The notes beneath the pieces were generated by a model. It was not told the DNA's origin and searched no databases. It saw only the letters and a list, made by a program, of their open reading frames with translations. From positions 248,001-312,000 of the forward strand of contig NZ_NISY01000002.1 in the NCBI RefSeq assembly GCF_007595705.1: a DNA stretch of 64,000 bases. The letters are read 5' to 3'. Below, in pieces: positions 27,234-36,238 of this stretch. Position 1 is the first letter of the stretch, and every line of letters begins with the position of its first letter. Source of the DNA: Streptomyces sp. SAJ15 (GTDB lineage: Bacteria > Actinomycetota > Actinomycetes > Streptomycetales > Streptomycetaceae). The position numbers and the translations under genes were made by a program.

Positions 27234-28451
27234 GTGCCTCGTACCGCTAGGGACGTCGTCTTCGTCGACGGCGTCCGCACCCCGTTCGGCAAGGCGGGCC
27301 CGAAGGGCATCTACCACGAGACCCGCGCCGACGACCTGGTCGTCAAGTGCATCCGGGAGCTGCTGCGCCGCAACCCGGACCTGGCACCCGAGCGCATCGA
27401 CGAGGTCGCCATCGCCGCCACCACGCAGATCGGCGACCAGGGCCTGACCATCGGCCGCAGCTCCGGCATGCTGGCCGGTCTGCCGCAGACCGTCCCCGGC
27501 TTCGCCATCGACCGGATGTGTGCCGGCGCGATGACGGCCGTCACCTCGATGGGTAGCGGCATCGCCTTCGGCGCCTACGACATCGCGGTCGCCGGCGGCG
27601 TGGAGCACATGGGCCGCCACCCGATGGGCGAGGGCGTCGACCCCAACCCGCGGTTCCTGTCGGAGAAGCTGGTCGACATGTCCGCGCTGTCCATGGGCAT
27701 GACGGCCGAGAACCTGCACGACCGGCTGCCGCACATCACCAAGCAGCGCACCGACGAGTACGCGGTGCGCAGCCAGGAGAAGGCCGCCAAGGCGTACGCC
27801 GACGGCAAGATCCAGCCGGACCTGGTGCCGATCTCCATCCGCCGCACCTCGCCCGAGGGCGGCGAGACGGGCTGGGGCCTGGCCACGGTCGACGAGCCGA
27901 TGCGCCCGGGCACCACCCTGGAGGGCCTGGCCGGGCTGAAGACCCCGTTCCGTCCGCACGGTCGGGTCACCGCGGGCAACTCCGCGGGCATCAACGACGG
28001 CGCCACCGCCTCGCTGGTCGCCGCCGAGGACGTGGCGCGCGAGCTGGGCCTGCCGGTCAAGATGCGCATGGTGTCCTTCGCCTTCGCCGGCGTGGAGCCC
28101 GAGGTCATGGGCTACGGCCCGGTGCCCGCCACCAAGAAGGCGCTGGCCAAGGCCGGCCTGTCGATCGACGACATCGGCCTGTTCGAGATCAACGAGGCCT
28201 TCGCGGTGCAGGTGCTGTCCCTCCTGGACCACTACGGCATCGCCGACGACGACCCGCGCGTCAACCAGTACGGCGGCGCCATCGCCTTCGGTCACCCGCT
28301 CGCCTCCTCCGGCGTCCGTCTGATGACGCAGCTCGCCCGGCAGTTCGAGGAGCAGCCGGAAGTCCGCTACGGCATCACGAGCATGTGTATCGGCCTGGGC
28401 ATGGGCGGCACCGTGATCTGGGAGAACCCGCACTTCGAGGGGGCCAAGTGA
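27234..28451 (+). CDS. fadA: Acetyl-CoA C-acyltransferase (beta-ketothiolase)
   Basis: 405 residues; GTG 27234 preceded by GGAGGAG. Cleaves 3-ketoacyl-CoA with CoA, the last beta-oxidation step. Catalytic Cys in IDRMCAGAMTAV, His and Asn in FEINEAFAVQ, His in GGAIAFGHPLASSG and final Cys in TSMCIGLGMGG. It overlaps fadB by four bases (GTGA), so both subunits are translated together. Confidence 0.9.
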   Translation: MPRTARDVVFVDGVRTPFGKAGPKGIYHETRADDLVVKCIRELLRRNPDLAPERIDEVAIAATTQIGDQGLTIGRSSGMLAGLPQTVPGFAIDRMCAGAMTAVTSMGSGIAFGAYDIAVAGGVEHMGRHPMGEGVDPNPRFLSEKLVDMSALSMGMTAENLHDRLPHITKQRTDEYAVRSQEKAAKAYADGKIQPDLVPISIRRTSPEGGETGWGLATVDEPMRPGTTLEGLAGLKTPFRPHGRVTAGNSAGINDGATASLVAAEDVARELGLPVKMRMVSFAFAGVEPEVMGYGPVPATKKALAKAGLSIDDIGLFEINEAFAVQVLSLLDHYGIADDDPRVNQYGGAIAFGHPLASSGVRLMTQLARQFEEQPEVRYGITSMCIGLGMGGTVIWENPHFEGAK

Positions 28452-30577
28452 GCACCACCGCAGAACTTCTCAAGGGAGCGGCCGAGCTGTTCCCCGGTGA
28501 GGTCGTGACGCAGGCGCACGTCCGTCACCTCGACCTCCCCCTCGGCGCCGGGCGCTTCGCGCTCATCACGCTCGACAACGGCCTGGACCACACCAAGCCG
28601 ACCACCTTCGGCCCGCAGTCGCTCGCCAACCTCAACGCGGCGATCGACCAGGTCGAGAAGGAGGCCGCGGACGGCGAGATCGTCGGCGTCGGCCTCACCG
28701 GCAAGCCCTTCATCTTCGCCGTCGGCGCCGACCTCAAGGGCGTCGAGCTGCTGAAGAAGCACGAGGAGGCGCTGGCCATCGGCAAGGGCGGCCACGACGT
28801 CTTCAAGCGGCTGTCCGCGCTGGCCGTGCCGACCTTCGCCTACTACAACGGCGCGGCCATGGGCGGCGGCGTCGAGGTCGGTCTGCACTGCACCTACCGC
28901 ACCGTGTCGGCCGTGATCCCGGCCTTCTCGCTGCCCGAGGTCTTCCTGGGCCTGGTGCCGGGCTGGGGCGGTTGCGCGCTGCTGCCGAACCTCATCGGCG
29001 CCGACCGCGCGGTGAGCGTGATCATCGAGAACTCGCTCAACCAGAACAAGCAGCTCAAGGGCAAGCAGGTCTACGAGCTCGGGATCGCCGACGCGATCTT
29101 CGAGGGCGCCGACTTCCTGGAGCGGTCGCTGCACTGGACCGCGTCCGTCCTCACCGGCGCGACCGAGGTCGTCCGCACCGAGGTGGACCGCGGCGAGGCG
29201 TGGGACCAGGCCGTGGAGCGCGGCCGGGCGTTCGCCGACTCCAAGGTGCACGGCGCGGCCCCCGCCGCGTACCGCGCCCTGGACATCATCGCCGCCGCCA
29301 AGAACGGCGACCTGCGGCAGGGCTTCGACGCCGAGGACCAGGCCCTCGCGGACCTGATCATGGGCGGCGAGCTGCGCAGCGGCATCTACGCCTTCAACCT
29401 GGTGCAGAAGCGCGGCAAGCGCCCGGCCGGCGCGCCGGACAAGTCGCTGGCCCGCCCGGTCACCAAGGTGGGCGTCGTCGGCGCCGGTCTGATGGCCTCC
29501 CAGCTGGCGCTGCTGTTCGTGCGCCGCCTGGAGGTGCCGGTGGTGCTGACCGACATCGACCAGGAGCGCGTCGACAAGGGCGTGGGCTACGTCCACGAGG
29601 AGATCGACAAGCTGCTCCTCAAGGGCCGGATCCACCAGGACAAGGCCAACCGCCTCAAGGCCCTGGTGACCGGCACCCTCGACAAGGCCGCGGGCTTCGG
29701 CGACGCCGACTTCGTCATCGAGGCCGTCTTCGAGGAGATGGGCGTCAAGCAGAAGGTGTTCGCCGAGGTCGAGGCGGTCGTGCCGGCGCACACCATCCTC
29801 GCCACCAACACCTCCTCGCTCTCCGTCACGGAGATGGCCTCGCAGCTCAAGCACCCCGAGCGGGTCGTGGGCTTCCACTTCTTCAACCCGGTCGCCATCC
29901 TCCCGCTGCTGGAGATCGTGCGTGCCGAGCAGACCGACGACGCGTCGCTGGCCACGGCCTTCGCCGTCGCCAAGTCGCTGAAGAAGACGGCCGTCCTGGT
30001 GAAGGACGCCCCGGCGTTCGTCGTCAACCGGATCCTGACCCGCTTCATGGGCGAGATCCAGAACGTCATCGACGAGGGCACCCCGGTGGAGACCGCGGAG
30101 AAGGCCGTCGAGCCGCTCGGTCTGCCGATGTCCCCGCTGGTGCTGCTGGAGCTGGTCGGCCCGGCCATCGGCCTGCACGTCTCCGAGACGCTGCACGGCG
30201 CCTTCCCGGAGCGCTTCACCGTCTCCGAGAACCTCGCCGCCGTGGTCAAGGCCGGCAAGCGCGGCTTCTACGTCTACGACTCCGGCAAGCCGGAGCTGGA
30301 CCCCGAGGTCGCCGCCCTCCTCAAGCAGGGCGATGTGGTCCTCACCGAGGAGCAGGTGCGCGCCCGCGTCCTCGACGCGGTCGCCCAGGAGATCGGTCTG
30401 ATGCTCGACGAGGGCGTCGTCGCCGAGGCGCAGGACATCGACCTGTGCCTGATCACCGGCGCCGGCTGGCCCTTCCACCTCGGTGGCATCACCCCGTACC
30501 TGGACCGCGAGGGCGTCTCCGAGCGGGTCAACGGCAAGACCTTCCTGCCGGCGGGCGTCGCCAGCGTCCCGGCGTAA
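28448..30577 (+). CDS. fadB: Multifunctional fatty-acid oxidation protein (enoyl-CoA hydratase/3-hydroxyacyl-CoA dehydrogenase)
   Basis: 709 residues. N-terminal crotonase domain (about 1-290; oxyanion loops GVGADLKG-like FAVGADLKGVELL and GAAMGGGVEVGL, catalytic Glu in LPEVFLGLVPGWGG). Then an NAD-binding Rossmann domain (VGVVGAGLMASQLALLF, about 345) and the dehydrogenase C-terminal domains (VGFHFFNPVAILPLLEIV; KDAPAFVVNRIL). Catalyses hydration and oxidation of 2-enoyl-CoA, with FadA completing the cycle. A perfect terminator ends the operon. Confidence 0.9.
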   Translation: MSTTAELLKGAAELFPGEVVTQAHVRHLDLPLGAGRFALITLDNGLDHTKPTTFGPQSLANLNAAIDQVEKEAADGEIVGVGLTGKPFIFAVGADLKGVELLKKHEEALAIGKGGHDVFKRLSALAVPTFAYYNGAAMGGGVEVGLHCTYRTVSAVIPAFSLPEVFLGLVPGWGGCALLPNLIGADRAVSVIIENSLNQNKQLKGKQVYELGIADAIFEGADFLERSLHWTASVLTGATEVVRTEVDRGEAWDQAVERGRAFADSKVHGAAPAAYRALDIIAAAKNGDLRQGFDAEDQALADLIMGGELRSGIYAFNLVQKRGKRPAGAPDKSLARPVTKVGVVGAGLMASQLALLFVRRLEVPVVLTDIDQERVDKGVGYVHEEIDKLLLKGRIHQDKANRLKALVTGTLDKAAGFGDADFVIEAVFEEMGVKQKVFAEVEAVVPAHTILATNTSSLSVTEMASQLKHPERVVGFHFFNPVAILPLLEIVRAEQTDDASLATAFAVAKSLKKTAVLVKDAPAFVVNRILTRFMGEIQNVIDEGTPVETAEKAVEPLGLPMSPLVLLELVGPAIGLHVSETLHGAFPERFTVSENLAAVVKAGKRGFYVYDSGKPELDPEVAALLKQGDVVLTEEQVRARVLDAVAQEIGLMLDEGVVAEAQDIDLCLITGAGWPFHLGGITPYLDREGVSERVNGKTFLPAGVASVPA

Positions 30578-30604
30578 CCGGGCGCGGGTCTGACGACCCG
30601 GCAT

Positions 30605-30652
30605 GACGGCGACGGGCCGCACGGGATCACTCCCGTGCGGCCCGTCGCCGTC
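30605..30652. terminator. Bidirectional terminator, 22-bp perfect stem
   Basis: 22 perfectly paired bases with loop TCAC between fadB and the convergent flavoprotein gene. Confidence 0.88.
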
Positions 30653-30682
30653 GCGCGAGAGGACCGCGCGGCCGGGCGCGGT

Positions 30683-32065
30683 TCAGCCGCCGGCCGCCCG
30701 CACCGCCGCGAACGCCTTGCGGGCCGCGACCAGCACCGGGTCCCAGACCGGGGAGAAGGGCGGGGCGTAGCCGAGGTCGAGGGCGGTCATCTGCTCGACC
30801 GTCAACCGGGCGGTGAGGGCGACGGCGGCGATGTCCACGCGCTTGGCGGCGCCCTCCCGGCCGACGATCTGGACGCCGAGGAGCCGGCCGGTGCGCCGCT
30901 CGGCCAGCATCTTCACCCGCATCGGGCGGGCCCCGGGGTAGTAGCCGGCCCGACTGGTCGACTCCACGGTGACGGTGACGAAGCGCAGTCCGGCCGCCGC
31001 GGCCTGCCGCTCCAACAGGCCCGTACGGGCGATCTCCAGGTCGCAGACCTTGCTGACGGCGGTGCCCACGACGCCCGGGAACGTGGCGTAGCCGCCGCCC
31101 ACGTTGGTGCCGATGACCTGGCCGTGCTTGTTGGCGTGGGTGCCCAGCGGGATGTGCCGGGTGTCGCCCGAGACCAGGTCCAGCACCTCGACGCAGTCGC
31201 CGCCGGCCCAGATGTCCTCGTGGCCCCGGACCCGCATCCCCAGGTCGGTCAGCAGCCCTCCGGACGGCCCGAGCGGCAGCCCGGCGGCGCGGGCGAGCTC
31301 GGTCCGCGGGGTCACCCCGATGCCCAGGACCACCACATCGGCGGGGTACTCGGCGTGCTCGGTGGCGACGGCGCGCACCCGGCCGTCCCCACCGGTGAGG
31401 ATCTTGGTCACCTCGGCGGCGTTGACCGTCTCGATGCCCATGCCGCGCATCGCCTCGTCGACCAGCCGCCCCATGTCGGGGTCGAGAGTGGTCATCGGCT
31501 GCTCGGCGGCGTTGACCAGGGTGACCTGGTAGCCGCGCCGGACCAGCGCCTCGGCCATCTCCACGCCGATGTACCCGGCCCCGACCACCACCGCCCGGCG
31601 GCCCGTGGCCCGGTCCAGGGTCTCCAGCAGCGCCCGGCCGTCGTCCAGGGTCTGCACGCCGTGCACCCCCGGCGCGTCGATCCCGGGCAGCGGCGGCCGT
31701 ACCGGACGCGCCCCGGTGGCGATGACCAGCCGGTCGTAGCCCCACCACGCCTCCTCGCCCGAGGCCAGGTCGCGGGCGCGCACCCGCCGCCCCGACACGT
31801 CGATCTCGTCGACCTGGGTGCCCATCCGCAGGTCGATGCCGCGCTCCCGGTGCTCCTCGGGGGTGCGGGCGATCAGCGCGTCGGGCCCCGACACATCGCC
31901 GCCGACCCAGTACGGGATGCCGCAGGCGGAGTACGAGGTGAAGGGGCCGCGTTCGAACGCGACGATCTCCAGTTCCTCCGGGCCGCGCAGCCTGCGCGCC
32001 TGGGAGGCGGCGGACATGCCCGCCGCGTCGCCCCCGATGACCACCATCCGCTGCCGCGCCGCCAT
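30683..32065 (-). CDS. FAD-dependent CoA-disulfide reductase-like oxidoreductase
   Basis: 460 residues from ATG 32065 (AAGGGG 7 nt upstream). Pyridine-nucleotide-disulfide fold: FAD motif VVIGGDAAGMSAA, NAD(P) motif VVVGAGYIGVEMAEAL, second FAD motif IWAGGDC. Catalytic single Cys at residue 48 in SYSACGIPYWVGG, as in CoA-disulfide reductases and NADH oxidases (the Cys43 class). Dimerisation domain at about 335-450. Likely reduces CoA or low-molecular-weight disulfides or persulfides; exact substrate unknown. Confidence 0.8.
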   Translation of the reverse strand: MAARQRMVVIGGDAAGMSAASQARRLRGPEELEIVAFERGPFTSYSACGIPYWVGGDVSGPDALIARTPEEHRERGIDLRMGTQVDEIDVSGRRVRARDLASGEEAWWGYDRLVIATGARPVRPPLPGIDAPGVHGVQTLDDGRALLETLDRATGRRAVVVGAGYIGVEMAEALVRRGYQVTLVNAAEQPMTTLDPDMGRLVDEAMRGMGIETVNAAEVTKILTGGDGRVRAVATEHAEYPADVVVLGIGVTPRTELARAAGLPLGPSGGLLTDLGMRVRGHEDIWAGGDCVEVLDLVSGDTRHIPLGTHANKHGQVIGTNVGGGYATFPGVVGTAVSKVCDLEIARTGLLERQAAAAGLRFVTVTVESTSRAGYYPGARPMRVKMLAERRTGRLLGVQIVGREGAAKRVDIAAVALTARLTVEQMTALDLGYAPPFSPVWDPVLVAARKAFAAVRAAGG

Positions 32066-32098
32066 GGCCCGTCCCCTTCCCGACGCGCCCGATGCCGC

Positions 32099-32140
32099 GT
32101 CCTGTCCGTCGCGTTCTGTCCGTCGCGTCCTGTCCGTCCT
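32099..32140. repeat. Three tandem 14-bp units
   Basis: Unit close to GTCCTGTCCGTCGC, in the 125-bp gap between pobA and the flavoprotein gene, with further degenerate copies to 32173. Confidence 0.6.
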
Positions 32141-32190
32141 GCGTCCTGTGCACCGCGTCCCGTCCGTCGCGCCCGGTCGCTGCCGCCAGG

Positions 32191-33366
32191 CTAGATCGGC
32201 AGCCCCGCGTAGTTCTCGGCGAACTCGGCGGCCGCGGTCTTCGAGGTGGCGATCCGGTCGAGCGCGGCCAGCTGTGTCCGGTCCTCGAAGGGGCCCTGGT
32301 CCGGGTGGCGGTGGAGCGTCGTGGTCATCCAGCTCGCGAAGCGCACCGTCTGCCAGACGCGGCGCAGACAACTGTCGGAGTAGGTGTCGAGCAGGGCGGT
32401 GGAGCCGGTCCGGTGGCGGTGGACGAGCGCCGCGGCGAGCGCGACCGCGTCGGCCACCGCGAGGTTGAGCCCCTTGGCGCCGGTGGGCGGCACGATGTGC
32501 GCCGCGTCGCCCGCCAGCAGCAGGCTGCCGTAGCGCATCGGCTCGTGGACGAAGGCCCGCATGCCGGTGACCGAGCGGGCGGTGATCGGTCCACGGCGCA
32601 GCTCCCAGCCGCCGTCGGGGGTGGCCAGCCGGATGCTCAGGGCGTCCCAGACGCGCTGCTCGGACCACTCGGCCGGGTCGGTGCCGTTGGGCACCTGGAG
32701 GTAGAGGCGGGAGACCGCGGGGGAGCGCATGCTGTGCAGCGCGAAGCCCTCCGCGTGCCGGGCGTAGATCAGTTCGTCGTCGCCCGCGGGGACGTCCGCC
32801 AGTACGCCCAACCAGGAGTAGGGGTACTCCTGGACGTAGGTGCGGGCGGCCCGGGCCGGGACGGTGCGGCGGGCCACGCCGTGGAAGCCGTCGCACCCCG
32901 CCACCACGCCGCAGCTCAGGGTCCGCTCACGGCCCTCGTGGGTGAAGTGGATGACCGGGGCGCCCGACTCGACGCCGGTCACCCCGCGCACCTCGGCCCC
33001 GAACAGCAGCGGCGGCCCGTCGGCGAGCTGCAGCGCCACCAGGTCCTTGACGACCTCGGTCTGCGCGTAGACGGTGACGGACCTGCCGCCGGTCAGGGAC
33101 GGCAGGTCGACGCGGTGCGCGCGGCCGTCGAACCGCAGCTCGACACCGTGGTGCGGCAGCCCCTCGCGGTCCAGCCGGGCGCCGACGCCACAGCCGCGCA
33201 GCGTGTCGACGGTGCCCTGTTCCAGCACCCCGGCGCGCTGCCGCCGCTCCACATGGTCCCGGTCGCGGCGCTCCAGCACCACGCAGTCGACGCCCGCCCG
33301 GTGCAGCAGTCGGGCGAGCAGCAGCCCCGCCGGGCCGCCGCCGATGATGCCCACACAGGTGCGCAT
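32191..33366 (-). CDS. pobA: 4-hydroxybenzoate 3-monooxygenase
   Basis: 391 residues from ATG 33366; a GTG at 33384 would add six. FAD-binding GIIGGGPAGLLLARLL, the group A signature CDGFHGVARR (DG motif) and GDAAHIVPPTGAKGLNLAVADA (GD motif) are intact. Converts 4-hydroxybenzoate to protocatechuate using NADPH and O2. The length matches bacterial PobA (about 394). pcaF lies upstream on the same strand, which supports beta-ketoadipate catabolism; the ring-cleavage genes are not in the window. Confidence 0.88.
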   Translation of the reverse strand: MRTCVGIIGGGPAGLLLARLLHRAGVDCVVLERRDRDHVERRQRAGVLEQGTVDTLRGCGVGARLDREGLPHHGVELRFDGRAHRVDLPSLTGGRSVTVYAQTEVVKDLVALQLADGPPLLFGAEVRGVTGVESGAPVIHFTHEGRERTLSCGVVAGCDGFHGVARRTVPARAARTYVQEYPYSWLGVLADVPAGDDELIYARHAEGFALHSMRSPAVSRLYLQVPNGTDPAEWSEQRVWDALSIRLATPDGGWELRRGPITARSVTGMRAFVHEPMRYGSLLLAGDAAHIVPPTGAKGLNLAVADAVALAAALVHRHRTGSTALLDTYSDSCLRRVWQTVRFASWMTTTLHRHPDQGPFEDRTQLAALDRIATSKTAAAEFAENYAGLPI

Positions 33367-33596
33367 CAGCGACGCCCGGGGCACGTCGCCGGGCGTACGC
33401 CGGCCGGGGCCGCTAATCGGGAGCGCCGCCCGGTGGTGCCGGTCGTGCCGGCCGGGTCGTCGGGCGCCGCCACGGCGCCGGAACGCGACGGGGGACGGGG
33501 ATGGGGCTGGGGGATCATGGGGGTTCCTCCCTCGGCATACGTCGCCGCACGTCAGCCGGCGTCCGTGGACACCGACCGGCCGAACGGCTCGCTGGA

Positions 33597-33627
33597 ACGG
33601 CGGCCGTCCGGGGCGGACGGCCGCCGT
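33597..33627 (-). terminator. Terminator after pcaF
   Basis: ACGGCGGCCGTCC pairs perfectly across GGGGC, 32 bp past the pcaF stop. pobA therefore probably has its own promoter between 33367 and 33590. Confidence 0.75.
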
Positions 33628-33658
33628 ACGGGCCCGGTGATCACCGTACTGCGCCCCG

Positions 33659-34855
33659 TCACCGCTCCAGGACGAGGGCCTGTCCCTGGCCGACGCCGAT
33701 GCACAGCGCGGCCACCCCGGTGCCGCCGCCCGCGGCCGCGAGCTGGTGGGCGACCGAGCCGGTCAGCCGGGCGCCGGAGGCGCCGAGCGGATGGCCGATC
33801 GCGATGGCGCCGCCGCGCGGGTTGACCAGCGCCGGGTCCAGCTCCGGCAACTCGGCGAGGCAGCCCAGCGCCTGGGCCGCGAACGCCTCGTTGAGCTCGA
33901 CGGTGGTCAGCCCGTCGAAGCCGTGGCCCGCCTTGGCGAGGGCGCGCCGCACCGCCTCTACGGGGCCGAGGCCGAACCACTGCGGGGCGATCCCGGTGAC
34001 GGCCGAGGCCCGGATCCGGGCCAGCGGCTCGCGTCCGGTGGCGCGCAGCCCCTCCTCGTCGCAGAGCAGCAGCGCGGCGGCACCGTCGTTCAACGGTGAG
34101 GAGTTCCCCGCGGTGACCGTGCCGGTGCCGTCGGCGCGGAAGGCCGGCTTGAGCTTCGCGAGCGCCTCCATGGACGAGCTGTCGCGGATCGTCTCGTCAC
34201 GCTCCAGCCCGGTGTCCGGATACCCGACCACCTCGGGGTCGTAGAGCCCGTCCTTCCAGGCGCGGGCCGCCTTGTGGTGGCTGTCGAGCGCGAAGGCGTC
34301 CTGTGCCTCGCGGCTGATGCCGTGCTTGCCGGCGATCAGCTCGGCGCCCTCGCCCAGCGGGACGGTCCACTCCGGCGGCATCGCCGGGTTGGTCATCCGC
34401 CAGCCGAGGGTGGTCGAGTACATCTGCTGGTGGCCGGCGGGGAAGCCGCGCTCCGGCTTGGGCAGCACCCAGGGGGCACGGGACATCGACTCCACACCGC
34501 CCGCCAGCACGACATGGGCGTCGCCGACGGCGATGGCGCGGGCGGCCTGGACGACCGCCTCCAGGCCGGAGCCGCACAGTCGGTTGACCGTCGTGCCGGG
34601 CACCGACACCGGCAGCCCGGCCAGCAGCAGCGCCATCCGCGCCACGTTGCGGTTCTCCTCGCCCGCGCCGTTGGCGTTGCCGAAGACGACGTCGTCGACG
34701 CGGGCCGGGTCGAGGTCGGGGGCGCGGCCCAGCAGGGCGCGCACCACATGGGCCGCCAGGTCGTCGGGGCGGACCCCGGACAGCGCGCCGCCGTACTTCC
34801 CGATGGGGGTACGGACGGCGTCGACGACGTACACATCCCGCAGGCGGTCGCTCAT
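33659..34855 (-). CDS. pcaF: 3-oxoadipyl-CoA thiolase (thiolase II family)
   Basis: 398 residues from ATG 34855 (GGAAGAG upstream). Catalytic Cys in NRLCGSGLEAV, His in ELNEAFAAQ...GAIAIGHPLGASGARLTG, final Cys in ALCIGVGQGQ. The N terminus VYVVDAVRTPIGKYGGALSGVRPDDLAAHVV (landmark of about 30 residues) and DDVVFGNANGAGEENRNVARMA are those of PcaF-type thiolases that split 3-oxoadipyl-CoA to succinyl-CoA and acetyl-CoA. A general acetyl-CoA acetyltransferase is the alternative. The neighbour pobA supports the aromatic role. Confidence 0.82.
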   Translation of the reverse strand: MSDRLRDVYVVDAVRTPIGKYGGALSGVRPDDLAAHVVRALLGRAPDLDPARVDDVVFGNANGAGEENRNVARMALLLAGLPVSVPGTTVNRLCGSGLEAVVQAARAIAVGDAHVVLAGGVESMSRAPWVLPKPERGFPAGHQQMYSTTLGWRMTNPAMPPEWTVPLGEGAELIAGKHGISREAQDAFALDSHHKAARAWKDGLYDPEVVGYPDTGLERDETIRDSSSMEALAKLKPAFRADGTGTVTAGNSSPLNDGAAALLLCDEEGLRATGREPLARIRASAVTGIAPQWFGLGPVEAVRRALAKAGHGFDGLTTVELNEAFAAQALGCLAELPELDPALVNPRGGAIAIGHPLGASGARLTGSVAHQLAAAGGGTGVAALCIGVGQGQALVLER

Positions 34856-34922
34856 GTGCTCTCTTCCCGCTCTCTTCCGCGCCGGTCGCTCGCCCGGTTC
34901 TCCGCGCTCGCCCGTTCGCCTA

Positions 34923-34938
34923 ATGAACGTTCGTTCAT
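34923..34938 (-). promoter_or_regulatory. TetR-type palindromic operator before pcaF
   Basis: ATGAACGTTCGTTCAT: 7-bp arms around TT, 68 bp upstream of the pcaF start. ATGAACG-type palindromes are common TetR/AcrR-family sites. No TetR gene is in the window. Confidence 0.5.
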
Positions 34939-34979
34939 CATCGACTCGTGGAGAGTCTCGACCCCCGGCCTTCCGGGTG

Positions 34980-36068
34980 TCAATGGGCCCCGGGGTCGAC
35001 CCCGGGCCCCGCCCCGTCGCCCGCTTCGGAGCCCGTCCCCGCCGGCTCCGGACCCCTCGCCGGCCGCGTGGTCGCCGCGGGCTCCATGGTCGCCGCCGCG
35101 GGCTCCGTGGCCTCCGGCTCCCTCGGACGCCCGACGCCCGGCCGGGACGCGCGCCACCTCGCGGGAGCGAGCGGCCGGCGCCGGACCAGCCGCACCACCA
35201 GGACGACCAGCGCCGCCGCCACGGCGAACGGCGACACCGCGCCGCAGGCCACCGCGACCCACCGGACCGCGGTGGTGAAGGCGTGCCAGCCACCGGAGAG
35301 CGCGTCGCCGAAGCCCGGCTCGTCGTCCCCGCCGTCCGCCGCCTCGGCGTCCGGCGCGTGGAGGTTGAGCGTGACGGTCGCCATCGCGGTCTGCTCCTTC
35401 AGGGCGGCAAGCTGCGCCTGGAGCGCCTCCAGATCGGCCTGGCGGGTGCTCAGCTCGCCTTCCAGCGTCACCACGTCGCCGAGTGAGGTGGCCCGGTCCA
35501 TGAGCGCGCGGACCCGTGCGACGCTCGCCTTCTGGCTGGCGACGCGGCTCTCCACGTCCACCATCCGGTCGGTGACGTCCTTGACGCTCACCCTCCGCTC
35601 CACCAGCCTGCCGAGCCGGCCCAGCTCGTCCAGGAGGTCCTGGTACGCGGCGGGCGGCACCTTCAGTTCGACGCGCGACCGCCGCCGCCCGTCGGGGTCC
35701 TGGTCGGTGGTCTCGTCGCCGGCGTAGCCGCCCGCCCGGTCGACCGCCGCGCGCGCCCGGCTCAGCGCGCCGGCCACATCCTCGGTCCGTACGGTGAGCG
35801 TCGCCGTATGGACCACCTGCTTCGGCCCCCGCACGGGGCGGCCCGGTCGTTCCCCCTCGCCGAGCGACCTGCCGTCGGCGCCGCGTCCGCCGTCCTTTCC
35901 GCCGCCCTGTCGCTTCGCGTCCGCGTCGGCGGCCCCGCCCTGGGGCGCGGACACCGCCTCCTTCCTGTCGTCGCTCGCCCCGTCTCCCGGGTCGCCGCAG
36001 CCGGCGAGCGCGAGCCCGGCCGCCAGCAGCGTGGCGGCGAGCGCGGTGATCGGATGGTGCCTGCGCAT
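34980..36068 (-). CDS. DUF4349 domain lipoprotein
   Basis: 362 residues from ATG 36068. Lipobox LALAGC after a Leu/Ala-rich signal, then a low-complexity charged linker (residues about 30-80). DUF4349 follows at about 85-295, with a beta-strand start (VVHTATLTVRTEDV), a long heptad-rich coiled coil (about 170-240, VESRVASQKASVARVRALMDRA) and a membrane helix (about 265-300). The C-terminal tail is Pro/Glu/Ala-rich. An envelope-anchored protein of unknown function. Confidence 0.8.
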   Translation of the reverse strand: MRRHHPITALAATLLAAGLALAGCGDPGDGASDDRKEAVSAPQGGAADADAKRQGGGKDGGRGADGRSLGEGERPGRPVRGPKQVVHTATLTVRTEDVAGALSRARAAVDRAGGYAGDETTDQDPDGRRRSRVELKVPPAAYQDLLDELGRLGRLVERRVSVKDVTDRMVDVESRVASQKASVARVRALMDRATSLGDVVTLEGELSTRQADLEALQAQLAALKEQTAMATVTLNLHAPDAEAADGGDDEPGFGDALSGGWHAFTTAVRWVAVACGAVSPFAVAAALVVLVVRLVRRRPLAPARWRASRPGVGRPREPEATEPAAATMEPAATTRPARGPEPAGTGSEAGDGAGPGVDPGAH

Positions 36069-36238
36069 CGAAGGTCCCCCTCTGGCCGGTTGGTTCCGGA
36101 TGCCGCTTGGACGGGGGCCGCGGGGCGGCGGTTGCCGGTGAGGGGTACCGGTGCGGTCACGGTGTGGACTCGGAACGGTCGAAACGGAGCCACCGGGTCG
36201 GCGATGGCGCGCCAGGAGGGTCTGAGAGAGTAGGAGAC

